Below are positions 23,292 to 34,945 of a DNA stretch of 64,000 bases, in pieces (within the stretch, counting starts at the first letter, position 1; the number at the start of each line of letters is the position of its first letter). The position numbers were made by a program, and so were the translations under genes. The notes under the pieces were generated by a model, which worked only from the letters and a program-made list of their open reading frames with translations, ran no database searches and was not told where the DNA came from. Source of the DNA: Tretioscincus oriximinensis (Eukaryota > Chordata > Lepidosauria > Squamata > Gymnophthalmidae); NCBI GenBank assembly GCA_022410635.1, contig JAJVDF010000209.1:1278979-1342978 (forward strand), given 5' to 3'.

Positions 23292-23446
23292 AGCCAGACT
23301 GCTCCTACCATTGGAGTGTTGGGGGCTTATTGGTAGTTTCCTATTTCGATTCTGTACTCCTATATAATACAGGTTGGGTGACCTTGGACTGGTCACAAGT
23401 TNTTCAGAGTTTTCTCAGTCCCACCTACTTTTGAGTCTCTCTGGGT
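23292..23446 (+). mobile_element. tRNA-derived SINE, partial
   Basis: GGTTGGGTGACCTTGGACTG and TTTTCTCAGTCCCACCTAC match the SINE at 6271-6514. The head is diverged. The tail is missing because a hAT-like element begins at 23447. Confidence 0.75.
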
Positions 23447-23658
23447 CAGTGGTGGAATTTAAATAATTTAACAACCGGTTCTCTTTTCGGAACGCCACCT
23501 TAAGTGATGAAGTTCCAGGAATCAGAAACTAGAATCATCCTATGATGTCATTTCTGGCAGGATGNAGGCACTGGATGGTTTAACTACCAGTTTGCTGAAC
23601 CTTCCAAATTAGCATCGGTTCTACTGAACTAGTGTGAACCGGATGAATTCCATCACTG
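23447..23658. mobile_element. Non-autonomous hAT-like element, family C
   Basis: The ends are CAGTGGTGGAATT and the inverse AATTCCATCACTG, with inner AACAACCGGTTC against GTGAACCGGAT. The 8-bp flanks CTCTGGGT (23439-23446) and CTCTGAGT (23659-23666) differ at one base. The 212-bp element sits in the body of the SINE at 23292-23446. Confidence 0.88.
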
Positions 23659-23666
23659 CTCTGAGT

Positions 23667-24580
23667 TGAGAAAAGCAGACTACTAAAAAAATTGCTTCTG
23701 TACCTCACTATTGTTTAATAACCTATTAATTGTCATTGTCTGAAGCTAATTTCTTAGACTGCTCATGGCCGTTATTCTATTAATAGCCAATAGTAGTCCC
23801 CTATCAAAAAGGGTGGACATTTCACTATATCCTTCTTCTTTTAATTTTTGTATCACTAGCTCTAAATTACAATCGTTGATATATATTTTATTGAATACTA
23901 CTTAGTGCANTCTGGAATCTTTACAGTCTACCTCATGGGTATTAACCTCAAGGTGAAGTATGTAAGTTTAAACTGTCAAGGTATATGGGATGTTTCTAAA
24001 GGGTGCAATACAATTAAATCCTTGTATTTTCCTATTGCCCTTGTTCTTTTTTTTNCTCTCAGCTCAGCTCAGGATACAAATGGAAAGCAATCTTACTTTC
24101 TGTTAGGCAAGCTAAAGATTTTTTTTCACAACGTTAGAGGTTAAGAATAAATATTTCAAATGGAAACTCACTCATCTGTAAATAACAACAACAAAAATTG
24201 ATACAGTTGACATTTTTTGAAAAAAAATATGGAAAGATTNTCTTTCCATGATAGGTAAAGAATGAAAATCTATAGAAGAGCAAAGTAACCTTTCTGAGAA
24301 AGCAAATTCCAGTTTCGGATACATCAGGCTTATATTTTGATTTAAATTCTGTACTTGCCTTACAGTACATTTAATGAGAATCTATTATGCTTCCTCCTTT
24401 AATGGTGAAAAATTTGACTAATTTAACAAAGAGCAAAAAAAGAGCAGTGATAGAAACAACTTCCCTAAAGCAAAAAAGATGATTAACAGCCTTTTTAAAT
24501 GCAAAAGATTAATGTTAGCTTCTACTCTTTTTGAAGAAACTGTTTTTCTATTAATACCAGAGAAAATGGTAATAGTAATA
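23667..24580. other. Unique AT-rich sequence, no feature seen
   Basis: No recognisable gene or repeat. Confidence 0.5.
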
Positions 24581-24746
24581 GAAGAAGGAGGAGGAGGAGG
24601 AGGAGGAGGAGGAGGAGGAGAAGAAGAAGAAGAAGAAGAAGAAGAAGAAGAAGAAGAAGAAGAAGAAGAAGAAGAAGAAGAAGAAGAAGAAGAAGAAGAA
24701 GAAGAAGAAGAAGAAGAAGAAGAAGAAGAAGAAGAAGAAGAAGAAA
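24581..24746. repeat. GGA/GAA trinucleotide microsatellite
   Basis: A run of (GGA)n passes into about 43 units of GAA. The poly-Glu, poly-Ser and poly-Phe frames over it are read-throughs of the repeat and not genes. The pure purine strand of this length is prone to triplex formation and length change. Confidence 0.98.
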
Positions 24747-25623
24747 GAGGTGGCTTGAAAAACAACAAGACTCAAGTCCCGGTGGTTAAATGTTTTCTAT
24801 AGAAGAAACATGGATTTAATGAATTCACTAGATAAAATTAGTAAAAACAATACACTGGATATTCTGCAAAAGAAGGGACTTTTTTGTATCAATAAATTAA
24901 TTTCTTATTCCCCTTATGGCATAATGAGGAGATTAACTGGTTAATCTGACACTCGGTAGCCAGCTTTCCTGACAATACCTTTATGCCTTTGTTTCCAGAA
25001 ACCTTTTAAGCTTTTTCAGAATTTGTGCCTTACCTTTTGTGGGAGGGCAGGTTTAGTATTTATGTTGGTAGTTTGAATGTCTTATTTATCATTGTACTGT
25101 TACTAGTGTGAGGAGCATTTTGGCCAAAATTCATGTGGAATTTTATACACATTGAGATCATTATCCAAGAGGCATTTCTATGTCCATGCAGGAAGCATTG
25201 TTTGTGAGTAGTATCATTTTTTTTTCAATTTGCCACTGAGGAAGACCTTTACTGGTCAAAACTTGTCTGGCCCTCCTGNAATTGATATTTGATTCATCTT
25301 CAGATCTGTTTCTTTGGGATTCCTTATTTGGCTTACCATTCTTTGGATTTTACAATTTGATCTATTCTATTTTGGACTTTATTTTTATGAACTTTTATTG
25401 GACTATTATAAAAGTTTTTTATTGCTCCCTTATTCTGATAAACTTTCAACTGTTTGTTATTAAATATCTTGCACATTTACATATAATTTTCTCAATTCAA
25501 GTGTTTAATTTCATAAGTTTTCTACGTTTAAGCCTTTTGTATATGCCATTCAGTGCTTGTGGTGCTTTTCACCAGCCACCAATGGTTTTGAATGCAGTAT
25601 CCTAGAAATGAATTAATTTTAAC
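24747..25623. other. Unique sequence, no feature seen
   Basis: No gene or repeat. A 107-codon plus-strand frame at 25282-25605, rich in Phe, Ile and Leu, reflects the T-rich composition. Confidence 0.5.
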
Positions 25624-25776
25624 TAGGATAACCAAGGGGAAAACAGGACACCAATGTCACAGCTTTAATTAAAGTATCAAAGAGGAAATTTTAGCAGGTG
25701 CAGCTCCTGCTGAAATTTCCACTTTGGCACACCCATTAAAGATGCAATGTCACTATTCTTCTTTGTTCTGGTAGCT
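25624..25776. mobile_element. Degraded short inverted-repeat element with central hairpin
   Basis: Outer TAGGATAACCAAGGGG and an inverse-like CTTTGTTCTGGTAGCTT frame a hairpin at 25678-25726 (CAAAGAGGAAATTT against AAATTTCCACTTTG). The words AAAACAGGACA and AGCAGGTGCAGC recall a common squamate short DNA element. A weaker left-half relative may lie at 27041-27085. Confidence 0.55.
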
Positions 25777-26084
25777 TAAGCTTTAAGAAAATAATTCTCC
25801 ATTGATACATAAAATAACTGAGCAGGACAGAAAATAAAGGTTATTTTGAATTTATACATGTCATAAAAAATGTCTACATAAAGAGTATGAGATATTGTCA
25901 CTCATCCAAAAATAACATCAAGGCAGTAATTTCTGCCAAATTTGCAAATTGATGATAAACAGTATTTTCATGTTAGACTCCCAGAACATAAATTTAAGTC
26001 AGCTTTGTGATAGAACCCCCCCCTCCCTCCTTTTTTCATTTTGCTAAAACCTTAACTCCGTATTATCAAGTTTCCACTGGATCA
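25777..26084. other. Unique sequence, no feature seen
   Basis: No recognisable gene or repeat. Confidence 0.5.
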
Positions 26085-26157
26085 TCCACTGCATACCAAA
26101 TGGCACACTCCTATTCCAAGTTATATCCCAAAATAAAGTGCAGTGCAGAAAGGGCCA
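26085..26157. repeat. Partial P1 repeat (right half)
   Basis: CTCCTATTCCAAGTTATATC then AGTGCAGAAAGGGCC match the right half of P1 ending in the AAAGG.CC terminus. Confidence 0.5.
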
Positions 26158-27267
26158 AGGAAGTTCAAATGCCAAAATGGGATGCAACTGTCTTTTAAGA
26201 TACACTCATCCACCGTGCTAGTCTATTCACTTCTGTTTGTTGTGAAAACAAAGAGATTCTGCTCTCTTTTATGTGAAGCTGTAGCCAGACATGGCAAAAA
26301 TAAAGGCAACTTCCAAACTTAACACATAAATCTCTGAAGCTTTCTTTCATATATTAGACATTCTCATGCTTCAATATCACAGATGGAGGGTGATTCTTTT
26401 ACATCCAATAGACCATCAGGCAATCACCTTTTATAATAAAATTTCATTACCCAGTCAAGTAAGGATAAACAAGAAAAACTGTCTTAACTGACATGAATAG
26501 AATAAAGGAAGATGAACCATGTAATGTTTATTATTCTTTACTGTATTTTGGTTTGACTCAATCAGAGACTTTTCTCAGAAACCTTGTATCCTCCCTTCCC
26601 CTCTGGCTGGGCCTTGACTACAGTTTATCCTTGGTAAATGCCAAGATATCTATGACTCAGTCTAACATTTCCTCTGAGTGCCAAAAAATGGGGCTCAGTC
26701 TAATATTCAGTCTACGTCATGAATAACCCATTTAAAGACTTAAGCCTGCACTAGTTTTCTGTCTCCTGGATATAGCCCTGACTGGCCCTCCAATGTGGTA
26801 ACAGCCCTCCAGGATCTAAGCCAATTCCTGTCTCCTTTTCTCACCAATAAGAGCATGCACAAGAGCCCTCAAAGCCTTCCTCTCACCCTTTTTATATCTC
26901 CCTTCACATTCACCCTTGACAGGGATTTGCTGTTGCATTAACCCTTTCACCCTCCCATCAGGGACACCATGGCTAGCTACATCCCAGTTATGATGATCTT
27001 GAACATGCCAAGGAGATGATNCTTGTTCCCACTCCTGGGCTGACCAAATTGCCCTAAGATTGCCACAAAAAACAGGACAGGACTTGGAGGTTTTTTAAAA
27101 TTTTAAAAAGAATGTTCACTAGGTGCAGCTATATAATGCTTGCAGCATCTGGAGGGAAAAAATATCATTTTTTCACAACCATGCCTCATCCCTCTTTAGT
27201 TTCAGAGCTGTCAGTTTCAAAAGTGACTGTGTAATGAAATAATCTTCATAGGGCACTCCCTCTGCCA
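26158..27267. other. Mostly unique sequence
   Basis: No gene. A short decayed match to the 25.6-kb element may lie at 27041-27085 (CTGACCAAATTGCC and AAAAAACAGGACAGG). Confidence 0.5.
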
Positions 27268-27524
27268 TTATTTATTTGTCTGTTTGTACTCATATCTCGC
27301 CCTGTACCCGAAGGTCTCAGGGCGACCTACCAAAGGGTGACACATAGAGCTTTTGTTACTTTCTCCACAACAGACACCCTGTGAAGTTGGTGGGGCTGCG
27401 AGAGTTCTAAAGAAATCTGACTNGCCCAAGGTCAGCCATCTGGCTTTCATGGAGGACTGGGGAATCAAATTGGGAGACTACCACACAAGAGTCCAACACT
27501 CTAACCACTACACCAAACTGGCTT
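27268..27524 (-). mobile_element. tRNA-derived SINE (squamate type), full length
   Basis: It reads in from the right end as the inverse of AGCCAGTTTGGTGTAGTGG, then GTGTTGGACTCTTGTGTGG, the CTTGGGC block, and ends with an inverse tail CGCCCTGTACCCGAAGG and TTTATTTG. It matches the SINE at 6271-6514 in every section, including the L2-like tail. Confidence 0.9.
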
Positions 27525-30500
27525 TCATTTGACTAGAGAGTTAATGAATGGTGGAAGTGCTTCCAGAGTTGGATTGCTGTACTTCAAAGGAAGGTGAATG
27601 GTCTTCAGAGTGGACAGAATGGACATCCTGTGAGTATACTACCATGTTTCAGGTAGTTTCTAGTAGTGTGGGTGCACTCTAAATCTTACTTGGCTTAACA
27701 TTTCTTGATCAGCCAATATCAGCTGGGTTGCTGAATGCTGATAATGGCAAACTGCCTTGATATCTATTGAGAAAAACACTGAATGTATGCATGCAATCAC
27801 TAGGCCGTAGCTACATCTTTTTTAAAAATCACNTTTCATCTACAGGTCAAAAAGTTTAGGCACTTTTTACATTACATGCCTTAAATCACTTTAGTTAACG
27901 TGGATTAACTTGTTGATTAGGTATAGACACATACATTTGCGTTCAACTGATCCACATTGAAGTTTAACACTGTGTGCTAGCATGTGAGTACCAAACTGTT
28001 ATGTTCAATTACACACTGCATTTAGTTCACTTCAGCACTGAGGACAGCTCTGAAACTGTCTAAAAAGACTTCAAAGGCACTCCGGATTCAAACTGTTTCA
28101 ACAACATCATTTATTTTCCACCACGCAAATCTGTGTTGCATGCAGAAGTGCCATTTCTAGTAGTTTTATTACACGTGTATGTCAGATTAATGACCACACT
28201 CAGTAATCCAGTTTAGGGAGTTGTTTGAAACCATCTGAGGTGGGTTAGCACTATTCAAATATAGACGATATGCAATACTGAGCTCCCTAAAATGAANAAT
28301 TAAGCCTGTGTAAACAGCATCCAAGAGCCCATTCTCCAGAACTGAAAACAGCCTAAAAGGAAACTTGTCACTATGACTCAGGAGCTGAACTCAGTTTGAA
28401 GGTATCCCTCCGGCCCCCTCCCGTTCCAAAAGAATTACAAATTTTGGGAAACTATTATTAAACATCTTGAATATTTTTAAAACAAATATAACAGCCCATT
28501 CTGCACTTGGGGACATATTAGAACAAGTAGCGACTGAAGTAATCGAAGAGGCTGCGTTCAGCATGATAATGTGGACTAGNGAAAGTCCACCCCAAGAAAA
28601 TGACCTGTTCACTTTGGACTATGCTGTGCACTGGAATAGGTATCCTATTCAACCACACTTCTAGATATTTTTGTAGCTCTGTTGGTATTCTTGACCATGT
28701 GGGTGACACACCTTAAATGGTCAGGTGTACCATGAAAGAAATCCATTCCAGGAAACCTGCTGGAAGTGGTGAAATGGGCCCTCTTAGACCTTCAAAAACT
28801 GAACATGCCCTCTGGGACTCTTCAGGTGTTTAGCTAGAACTAGAGCAATGCAAACCATCCACAATGCAGATCGCTCTATTCCATATCGCCAAGATACAAT
28901 AGCAACTTACAAAAAAGTCAAGTTACATGTGCATATAACTCAACTCACTCATGATCAGCACAAGACAACTAAATCTTATAAATGTCTTTTACCTCAAGAG
29001 AAAGAGAATCTCAACAATAGTTTCAGGCAACAAATTCTATTTGGCTTTATGGAAGAGCAGATGGCTTCAGGACTGTAAGCATGCCATAGAACCCACTGAT
29101 CTTTATGTCAGTGATTTAAACTCATCTTAAGTTAATAGCAATCCAAATCTGTTCACAATGGGCTGCTGTTCAAGTGGAAAATTACTTGATGCTTCCAGTA
29201 GGAATTTCAGTGGGAAAATAAAGTGCTGTCATCAAAACTGATGTCTTACTGTAATATGCAGAGACAAAACACATGGACATTGACATAGCCAAACAGAAAA
29301 GAATCTAGGAAAAGCCTCAAAGTGAAATATTAAATGACTCAGTCAGAAAACTAAATACAATCATGAACCAGATCAAGTCTGCATTTGTCTTTATTTGGGG
29401 TTCATAGGCATGTAGCCCTCCAAAATGGTAGAAATATTTCCTATGTCTCCAAACTGCACCTAACAACTACCCACACACAAATGCAATGTGCAAGAACTAT
29501 TCTGAAGGAGATGAAGAACTGAATTATGAAAGTGTTTCTTGATTTATGCCCTTTAATTATACTAAAGTTAGAAAAGAAACAAGCGAGAAGTTTTTATTTG
29601 TTATTGCATACAAACAATCAGGTCGCTAGTTGTAGAACAAACCCAAACATTTCTATACTTAGTTTGCCTGGAGCAGTGGGGCCACCTCGCCTGGGATATA
29701 TCCAGGAATGATCTGAACAACATAGTTTGCATGGCACTGATCTAAGCTATCTTGTATATGCTTCCAAAGTTGAAGAGAGAGAGATCTGTTTTTAACTTGA
29801 ATATTTATTAAACAAAAACCAAAATAGGCTAGACAACCTATGCATTCCAATGATGGGTGAATTATGTTTAAAGTATTTATTTTATTGCGTTGCTTCTTTT
29901 GATTGACAGTACCGATTTTAAAAAATGAACTAAAAGAATGCTTTGTTTTCATCTAATGAATTTCCCATGCAGTGAGCTATGATTAGAGAACTCTGGATCA
30001 CCTATGCTCTGAAAGGANTAGATTTTAATCTCTATCTATAAACAGACATTGACATCTCTTAAAAAAACAATTATATGTTTTGTTTGAAAGGTGATTCACC
30101 AAATTAGTCAAAGCACATTATTAAGCTTTTTTTACATTTGCACTGCCAACAAGCAGACTCTAATCAAAGATTTCAACAACCAATATGAATCTGGGGCTCA
30201 CTGCAAAATGGTATTTTTACCACTAGCCTTTTGCTGCAAAAATTCAACGAAAATAAGAGGAGCCTTGGGAAGCCCTGGAACATATTCCTTAGGGCTGCAA
30301 CTCACTTTTGAATCTGGAAATCCATTTTTTAATTCAGCCTAAAGAGCCAGGATTTTTCTCATTTGTGTCTCAATATTTTGAAAAACTCCAATGAAAATCT
30401 TACAGGATTCTGAATCCAGAAGGTGGAGGTCCTTTATGTACCCTAACTCTTAGCCCAGAAGCCTGACCAAAGTTTCTTGCTACAAAGATAACTGTTTTTG

Positions 30501-30585
30501 TGGCTGTGAGATGTTGCCATAAANCATTTTCACACTCCCTCCCAGTAATATAGATCAGAATGGGATATTTTAAACCAAGGTCCTG
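27525..30585. other. Unique sequence, no feature seen
   Basis: About 3 kb without a recognisable gene. A short segment near 28490-28620 faintly recalls P1 (CCATTCTGCACTTGGGG) but lacks an inverted partner. Confidence 0.5.
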
Positions 30586-30749
30586 ACACCACTGAGGCTT
30601 ATTCTGGGCTGTATCTCAGAATAGGAACCTACCTNCCACAAGCTANTATAGACTATTGCAGGCCATGAATGGGGGCTGGCATAGTTTATACTGGCATATG
30701 GATGGTCAAGCTCTGTCCCAAGATATAATACAGAATAAGCCTCAGCAGG
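30586..30749. repeat. Palindromic repeat family P1, best copy
   Basis: CTGAGGCTTATTCTG (30592-30606) is mirrored exactly by CAGAATAAGCCTCAG (30731-30745). The inner halves are also inverted: CTGTATCTCAGAATAGG against CCCAAGATATAATAC. The centre has GGGGGCTGGCATAGTTTATA. It codes for nothing. This is the reference copy for the family. Confidence 0.8.
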
Positions 30750-31441
30750 GACTGGGCCCAGGATAGCAATCCCCCCTGCTCTGCCTTGAAGGTTTATGAT
30801 GTGGCCATAGAGCTGTGGAGGAGGTTACTTCTGTTGCATATTTTGTGCTGTTGAAATAGTTCCTTTGTGGTATTCAGGGCCATGAAGATGAACCAAACAT
30901 CTGCACACCTCAGTGTCTGGTATACAAAGTATGCTGATGGATTTCAAAAATGAAATTTATTAGTACATTGAGACAAGGGTGCCATGTTGTGTACCCTGAT
31001 CCAATCTTTAGACTGTGTGNGTGGGGAAAATAAGGAGACAGTGGAGTCTCACCAGAGTGGAAGTGAAACTCATAGACTCTTTGTTAATCTGTACTAGTGG
31101 TACNTGCAAATGAGCTTGGTAATCTTCCATCACTGAGTTCATTATTAAGCTCTTTTATCCATCCCAATAGGCTGTTAACTGTGGTTACAGAAGGAGCCCC
31201 CTCTAAGACCTGGAACTCTTTGCTTGCACAGCCCAGCAGCCTCCATATGACTTATCTAGAGATCATCATATTAATAATTCANTAGGTACCTATAATTACA
31301 TTCTTTACCTGCAATTTTTTCTCTCCGGGTCACTTCTCTGTGAATGCTTTCTATTCCATTAATATTTTCAAGGCCTATGTTCATTGTTATTTGATTGGTA
31401 TGGGGACTGAAATGTTTTCTAACGATTTATTTACTGGTCAC
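30750..31441. other. Unique sequence, no feature seen
   Basis: No recognisable gene or repeat. Confidence 0.5.
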
Positions 31442-31545
31442 TGTTTATTTATTTATTGGCCTTATATTGCCACCTATTACTCAAAATTTTCGGGGCGACT
31501 CACAAATCCTCTATTAAAACATAGACATAAAAAGTTACATGTATG
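31442..31545 (-). mobile_element. L2-like LINE tail remnant
   Basis: (TTTA)n then a decayed GCCTTATATTGCCACC and TCGGGGCGACTCACAA correspond to the inverse of the L2-like tail. Confidence 0.6.
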
Positions 31546-31780
31546 ACATTTGTTAAAAAATCAATATATCTTATGATATTCGCAGTTCATAGCAGGAATC
31601 CTCACTGCTGTTTAAGAATATAAGGTCAGAAGACAGTCCTGTTTGATTGGGTTTGTACAATATCCTTCCTTACTCAGTGATCACCATTTGCTTCTGAGTA
31701 TTCTCAAGCAAAAGGGAAAGGGAAAACTTCCCCTTGTTCACTGATTGCAACTGGCCCCCCAGCTTGTCCTCAATCTTATA

Positions 31781-31925
31781 GGCCCTTTCTGTGATAGAGG
31801 AATCAATATATTAGTATCAACTATCTATAGCTGACTCTAGATTGAGTCTGTCATAGTTTACACTGTCATCAAGATGACAGTTTTTTATAATGCTATTGAC
31901 AGGATATAATCTGGAACAAGCGGGC
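31781..31925. repeat. Palindromic repeat family P1 copy, decayed
   Basis: It begins GGCCCTTTCTGTGATAGAGG, has the centre GTCATAGTTTACACTG, and ends GATATAATCTGGAACAAG. Confidence 0.5.
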
Positions 31926-33139
31926 ATGCACCTGACCTCAATTAATTGATCTAACACAAGAGTACAAGATTCCCAATGATTCGGTTTCCCACCTTCTTGT
32001 ATTGTTAAAAAATGATGATAAATCATGATTAAATCTGTGACTGACACAAGCAGGCTTGTCAGAATGAGAAAGGCTTTATCCTAGGCAGAAGTTTAATCAT
32101 GATATTTAAAATTCATTTGTATTTCTTGAAAAAGAATATTGTGTTGTCTAAAGTAAGAAACTCCTNCCTAAATCAGATACACAGACCTGTGTTGTTTTGG
32201 TAAGGATTCTCCTTCCCCTCCTCTCTTCATTCATCACTAAGTAATTCCAACTCAGCAGAATACGCAGAAATCTTAGGCAAAAATAGACTGAAAGGGCTTC
32301 TCCAATGAACGAGCCAAAATATAAACAATGTGTAGAAAATCAGTTCACAGATTATTATATTCTTGTTTTGACAACACTGCAAAGGCAAGAACAGTGTGTG
32401 TTGTGCTTATCCAGAAGCACAAAAACAGTTGAGATATTTAAGCTTATTTGTTTTATCATGTTGACTTCATGGAGATTTAAAGACAATGCTATCTCCTCCA
32501 AACACTGCATATGATTTGATGTTCACTTCATTTCTACATATGAAAAGGCTACAACTAAAGGTATTAAGAGCAAATTCAGTTGCAAAAGTGATACATCTCT
32601 GCTAAAATAAATAGTTTCTAATATAGACATTTACTAAATAAGAGCAATCTGTCTAAGCAATGTGATAAATAGGAAAATAGGAGCAATGTGTTTGCCTCTG
32701 ATCACCTGAAAGGCATAAATGCAGAGCCGTATCCCAGAGCTATTCACAATATTGGTGCCCCCTGTGCCCTGTTCAGCAAATGTACCTCCAGTTCTTCAAA
32801 TTCTGCCTGATTCAATAAATGGACAGAGAAAAAAATGTCCTCAGGAGCCTGCCATTTTCAGGCCATTCCTTAATAGTCCTTTGGAGAAAATGAGTAAATG
32901 AAGTTGCCCTAGCTGGCGGTCTCCTTCTGCATAGTAACCACAGAACAGAAAGAAAACAACCTTCCATATGCTAATATGAACAGTAGGCATATCCCAGGAC
33001 ATTTCCAGAACAAGATCTAGTTTGAAAAGACTCACCAATTTATTTTCCGCCTTCCCACATTTTTTGACCAGGAGAAAAAAAAATTCAAACCTTTTCTTAA
33101 GAATGCTGCCTTGATTTTGGGGTTCTTTCAACTCTGTTC
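31926..33139. other. Unique sequence, no feature seen
   Basis: No recognisable gene or repeat. Confidence 0.5.
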
Positions 33140-33293
33140 CTAGATTATATCTAGGGCCCTCCACCTGCCATCTTTATGCTAGTGCACCTACAGCAGACCC
33201 TGGGTGGGACCTGCAGTAATCTGCACCAGCTTGTGGGTGGCAAATACCTATTCTGAGATACAGTCTAGGAAAAGGCCCACTATAGAAAGAGCC
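33140..33293. repeat. Palindromic repeat family P1 copy
   Basis: CTAGATTATATCTAGGGCCC on the left, GCAGTAATCTGCACCAGC at the centre, and CTATTCTGAGATACAG with AGAAAGAGCC on the right match the family order. Confidence 0.55.
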
Positions 33294-33987
33294 TAAGAGA
33301 ATTCAGGCTTCTTGTTTTGCATCTGTGAGCCAAAAATCTCACATTATCTGCCACTTTGTTACTGAAGCTTTTATTTTTGCATCCATATATTCTCTGGAAA
33401 AGTCCTCTGAAAAGACAGCGAAGCCTTTGCAAGTTATCTACATAAAGTGTGGGAGTGAATGTTCNAGTGATGAACGCTGCAAAACACATTACTTAGTAAT
33501 TTTCTTTCACAAACTCTTGACAGTTTCACCATAGAAACAAAGAAATAAAAACTCAGAATCTAAGAATAATAACTAACTGAGCTTTCAATAGCATTAATAA
33601 GCACGTTATTTACTATTTTTGAAATTGCTAACTCTGCTTTTTTGGCTAAAGAGGAGGAGGACATCTGCTTCCCTTTAAGCAAGACTCCTAAAGTGTACTT
33701 CAAATATATTTATGGCTTCTGCAATTTGTACACTAAACACCACTTTCAGGCAGAGGGTCACAAGCTAGGGAAACAAAATTTCCAGCTTCTTCCAGAGGTT
33801 CCGTTGGCATTGGGTGGCTAATCGTTTCAAGTGTAAGGACAGCTGGCATCATTAAGAAAGTCTAAATATGAAGGCATCTGTGTAATCCATTATTTGGGAT
33901 GAGTAGAGTTTGCTTTTATCTCCCTTTTTCATTTTATTCTGATCTGTTCTGCTTTTTTGTCAACTTTACTATGAATCCTTTCCAACA
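33294..33987. other. Unique sequence, no feature seen
   Basis: No recognisable gene or repeat. Confidence 0.5.
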
Positions 33988-34186
33988 ATGAGCCCTGACT
34001 ATCTGAAGGGATGCCTTCACCCATATAGACTTGCCCATGCAATATGATCAAAAGAAGAAGCCCTGGTAGTTCCTCCCCTTTCAGAAATGCAAGGGATACG
34101 AGCATCTTTGGAGATGCCCAGAATCTGGAACAGTCTCCCTCTAGAGTCTTGCCAGGCGTCTATACTGTGTAGCTTTCAGTTCCTGG

Positions 34187-34482
34187 CAGTGCTGGGAATA
34201 ACGTGATGTGGAAATTGTGCCCCAGGAGCCCTAAAATCGCAAGTTGAGGAAGTGGGTGCAACTATGAAATTTGGTGTTGTCACTTCTGATCCTGCTTGGA
34301 AATGATGTCACTCTGGGCACCATTCCCAGAAGCAGAGACTGGAAGGGACATCAGAAATAATGTCACATCTGGCCTAGGACCCCAGAAGTAGGAAAATCCC
34401 AGAATGATATACAAGAAATTAGGGTAACATGTACCTCATTCAAGGTTTTGTTTTCCCCTATTAAGGGCAACTCCCAGCACTG
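34187..34482. mobile_element. Non-autonomous hAT-like element, family D
   Basis: The ends are CAGTGCTGGGAA and the inverse CTCCCAGCACTG. The 8-bp flanks GTTCCTGG (34179-34186) and GCACCTGG (34483-34490) agree at six positions. Removing the 296-bp element and one flank restores a continuous L2-like alignment, which is good support for its borders. Confidence 0.82.
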
Positions 34483-34566
34483 GCACCTGGTAAAAACACA
34501 TCTCTTTACCCAGGCTTTTGACACTTAGCTCCCTCTACACTGTCCTTCCAAGCAGGGAGGGTATAT

Positions 34567-34768
34567 AAGAACATAAGAAGAGCCATACTGGATCGGACCA
34601 GAGCGCATCTAGTCCAGCATTCTGTGTCACACAGAGGCCCACCAGATGCACCTGGACAGTCTGAACAGAGGAAAGCAAACTATGCACCTGTTCATGACTC
34701 CCTGCAAATGGTGTTTCAAGAGTACTGCCTGTTGCTCCATCCTGGAGGCAACATCCAGACATCTATGG
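34567..34768 (-). mobile_element. CR1 LINE 3' fragment inside L2-like copy
   Basis: The start AAGAACATAAGAAGAGCC is the CR1 terminus inverted. The blocks ACTGGATCGGACCAGAG and ACAGAGGCCCACCAGATG match the copies at 7013, 45078 and 55566. Confidence 0.88.
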
Positions 34769-34796
34769 TTCTTTTTACATGTTTTATTGATGTGTA

Positions 34797-34807
34797 TTTA
34801 TTATTAA

Positions 34808-34883
<76 letters not shown>
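34797..34883. repeat. TTA/TTG trinucleotide microsatellite
   Basis: A run of TTA/ATT units passes into about eleven TTG units. The poly-Leu and poly-Asn frames over it are artefacts of the repeat. Confidence 0.97.
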
Positions 34884-34885
<2 letters not shown>

Positions 34886-34945
34886 CCCTGTAACTACCCT
34901 GGGACCAGTGGTGAAGAATAGAATTTAAATCACCAAATAAATAAA

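Larger units (their letters stand above)
33988..34945 (+). mobile_element. L2-like LINE 3' end broken by two insertions
   Basis: Decayed ORF2 C-terminal sequence runs from 33988, with CTATCTGAAGG.ATGCCTTC, GTAGTTCCTCCCCTTTCAG and TCTGGAACAGTCTCCCT matching the copy at 4858-5786. It stops at 34186 where a hAT-like element enters, resumes at 34491 with AAAACACATCTCTTTACCC, and is cut again near 34567 by a CR1. A tail with ACCCTGGGACCAGTGG and (TAAA)n ends at 34945. The order of events is L2-like first, the others later. Confidence 0.8.

Noticed and set aside
24479..24802. Poly-Glu, poly-Ser and poly-Phe open frames
   Set aside because: They are translations of the GGA/GAA microsatellite in different frames.
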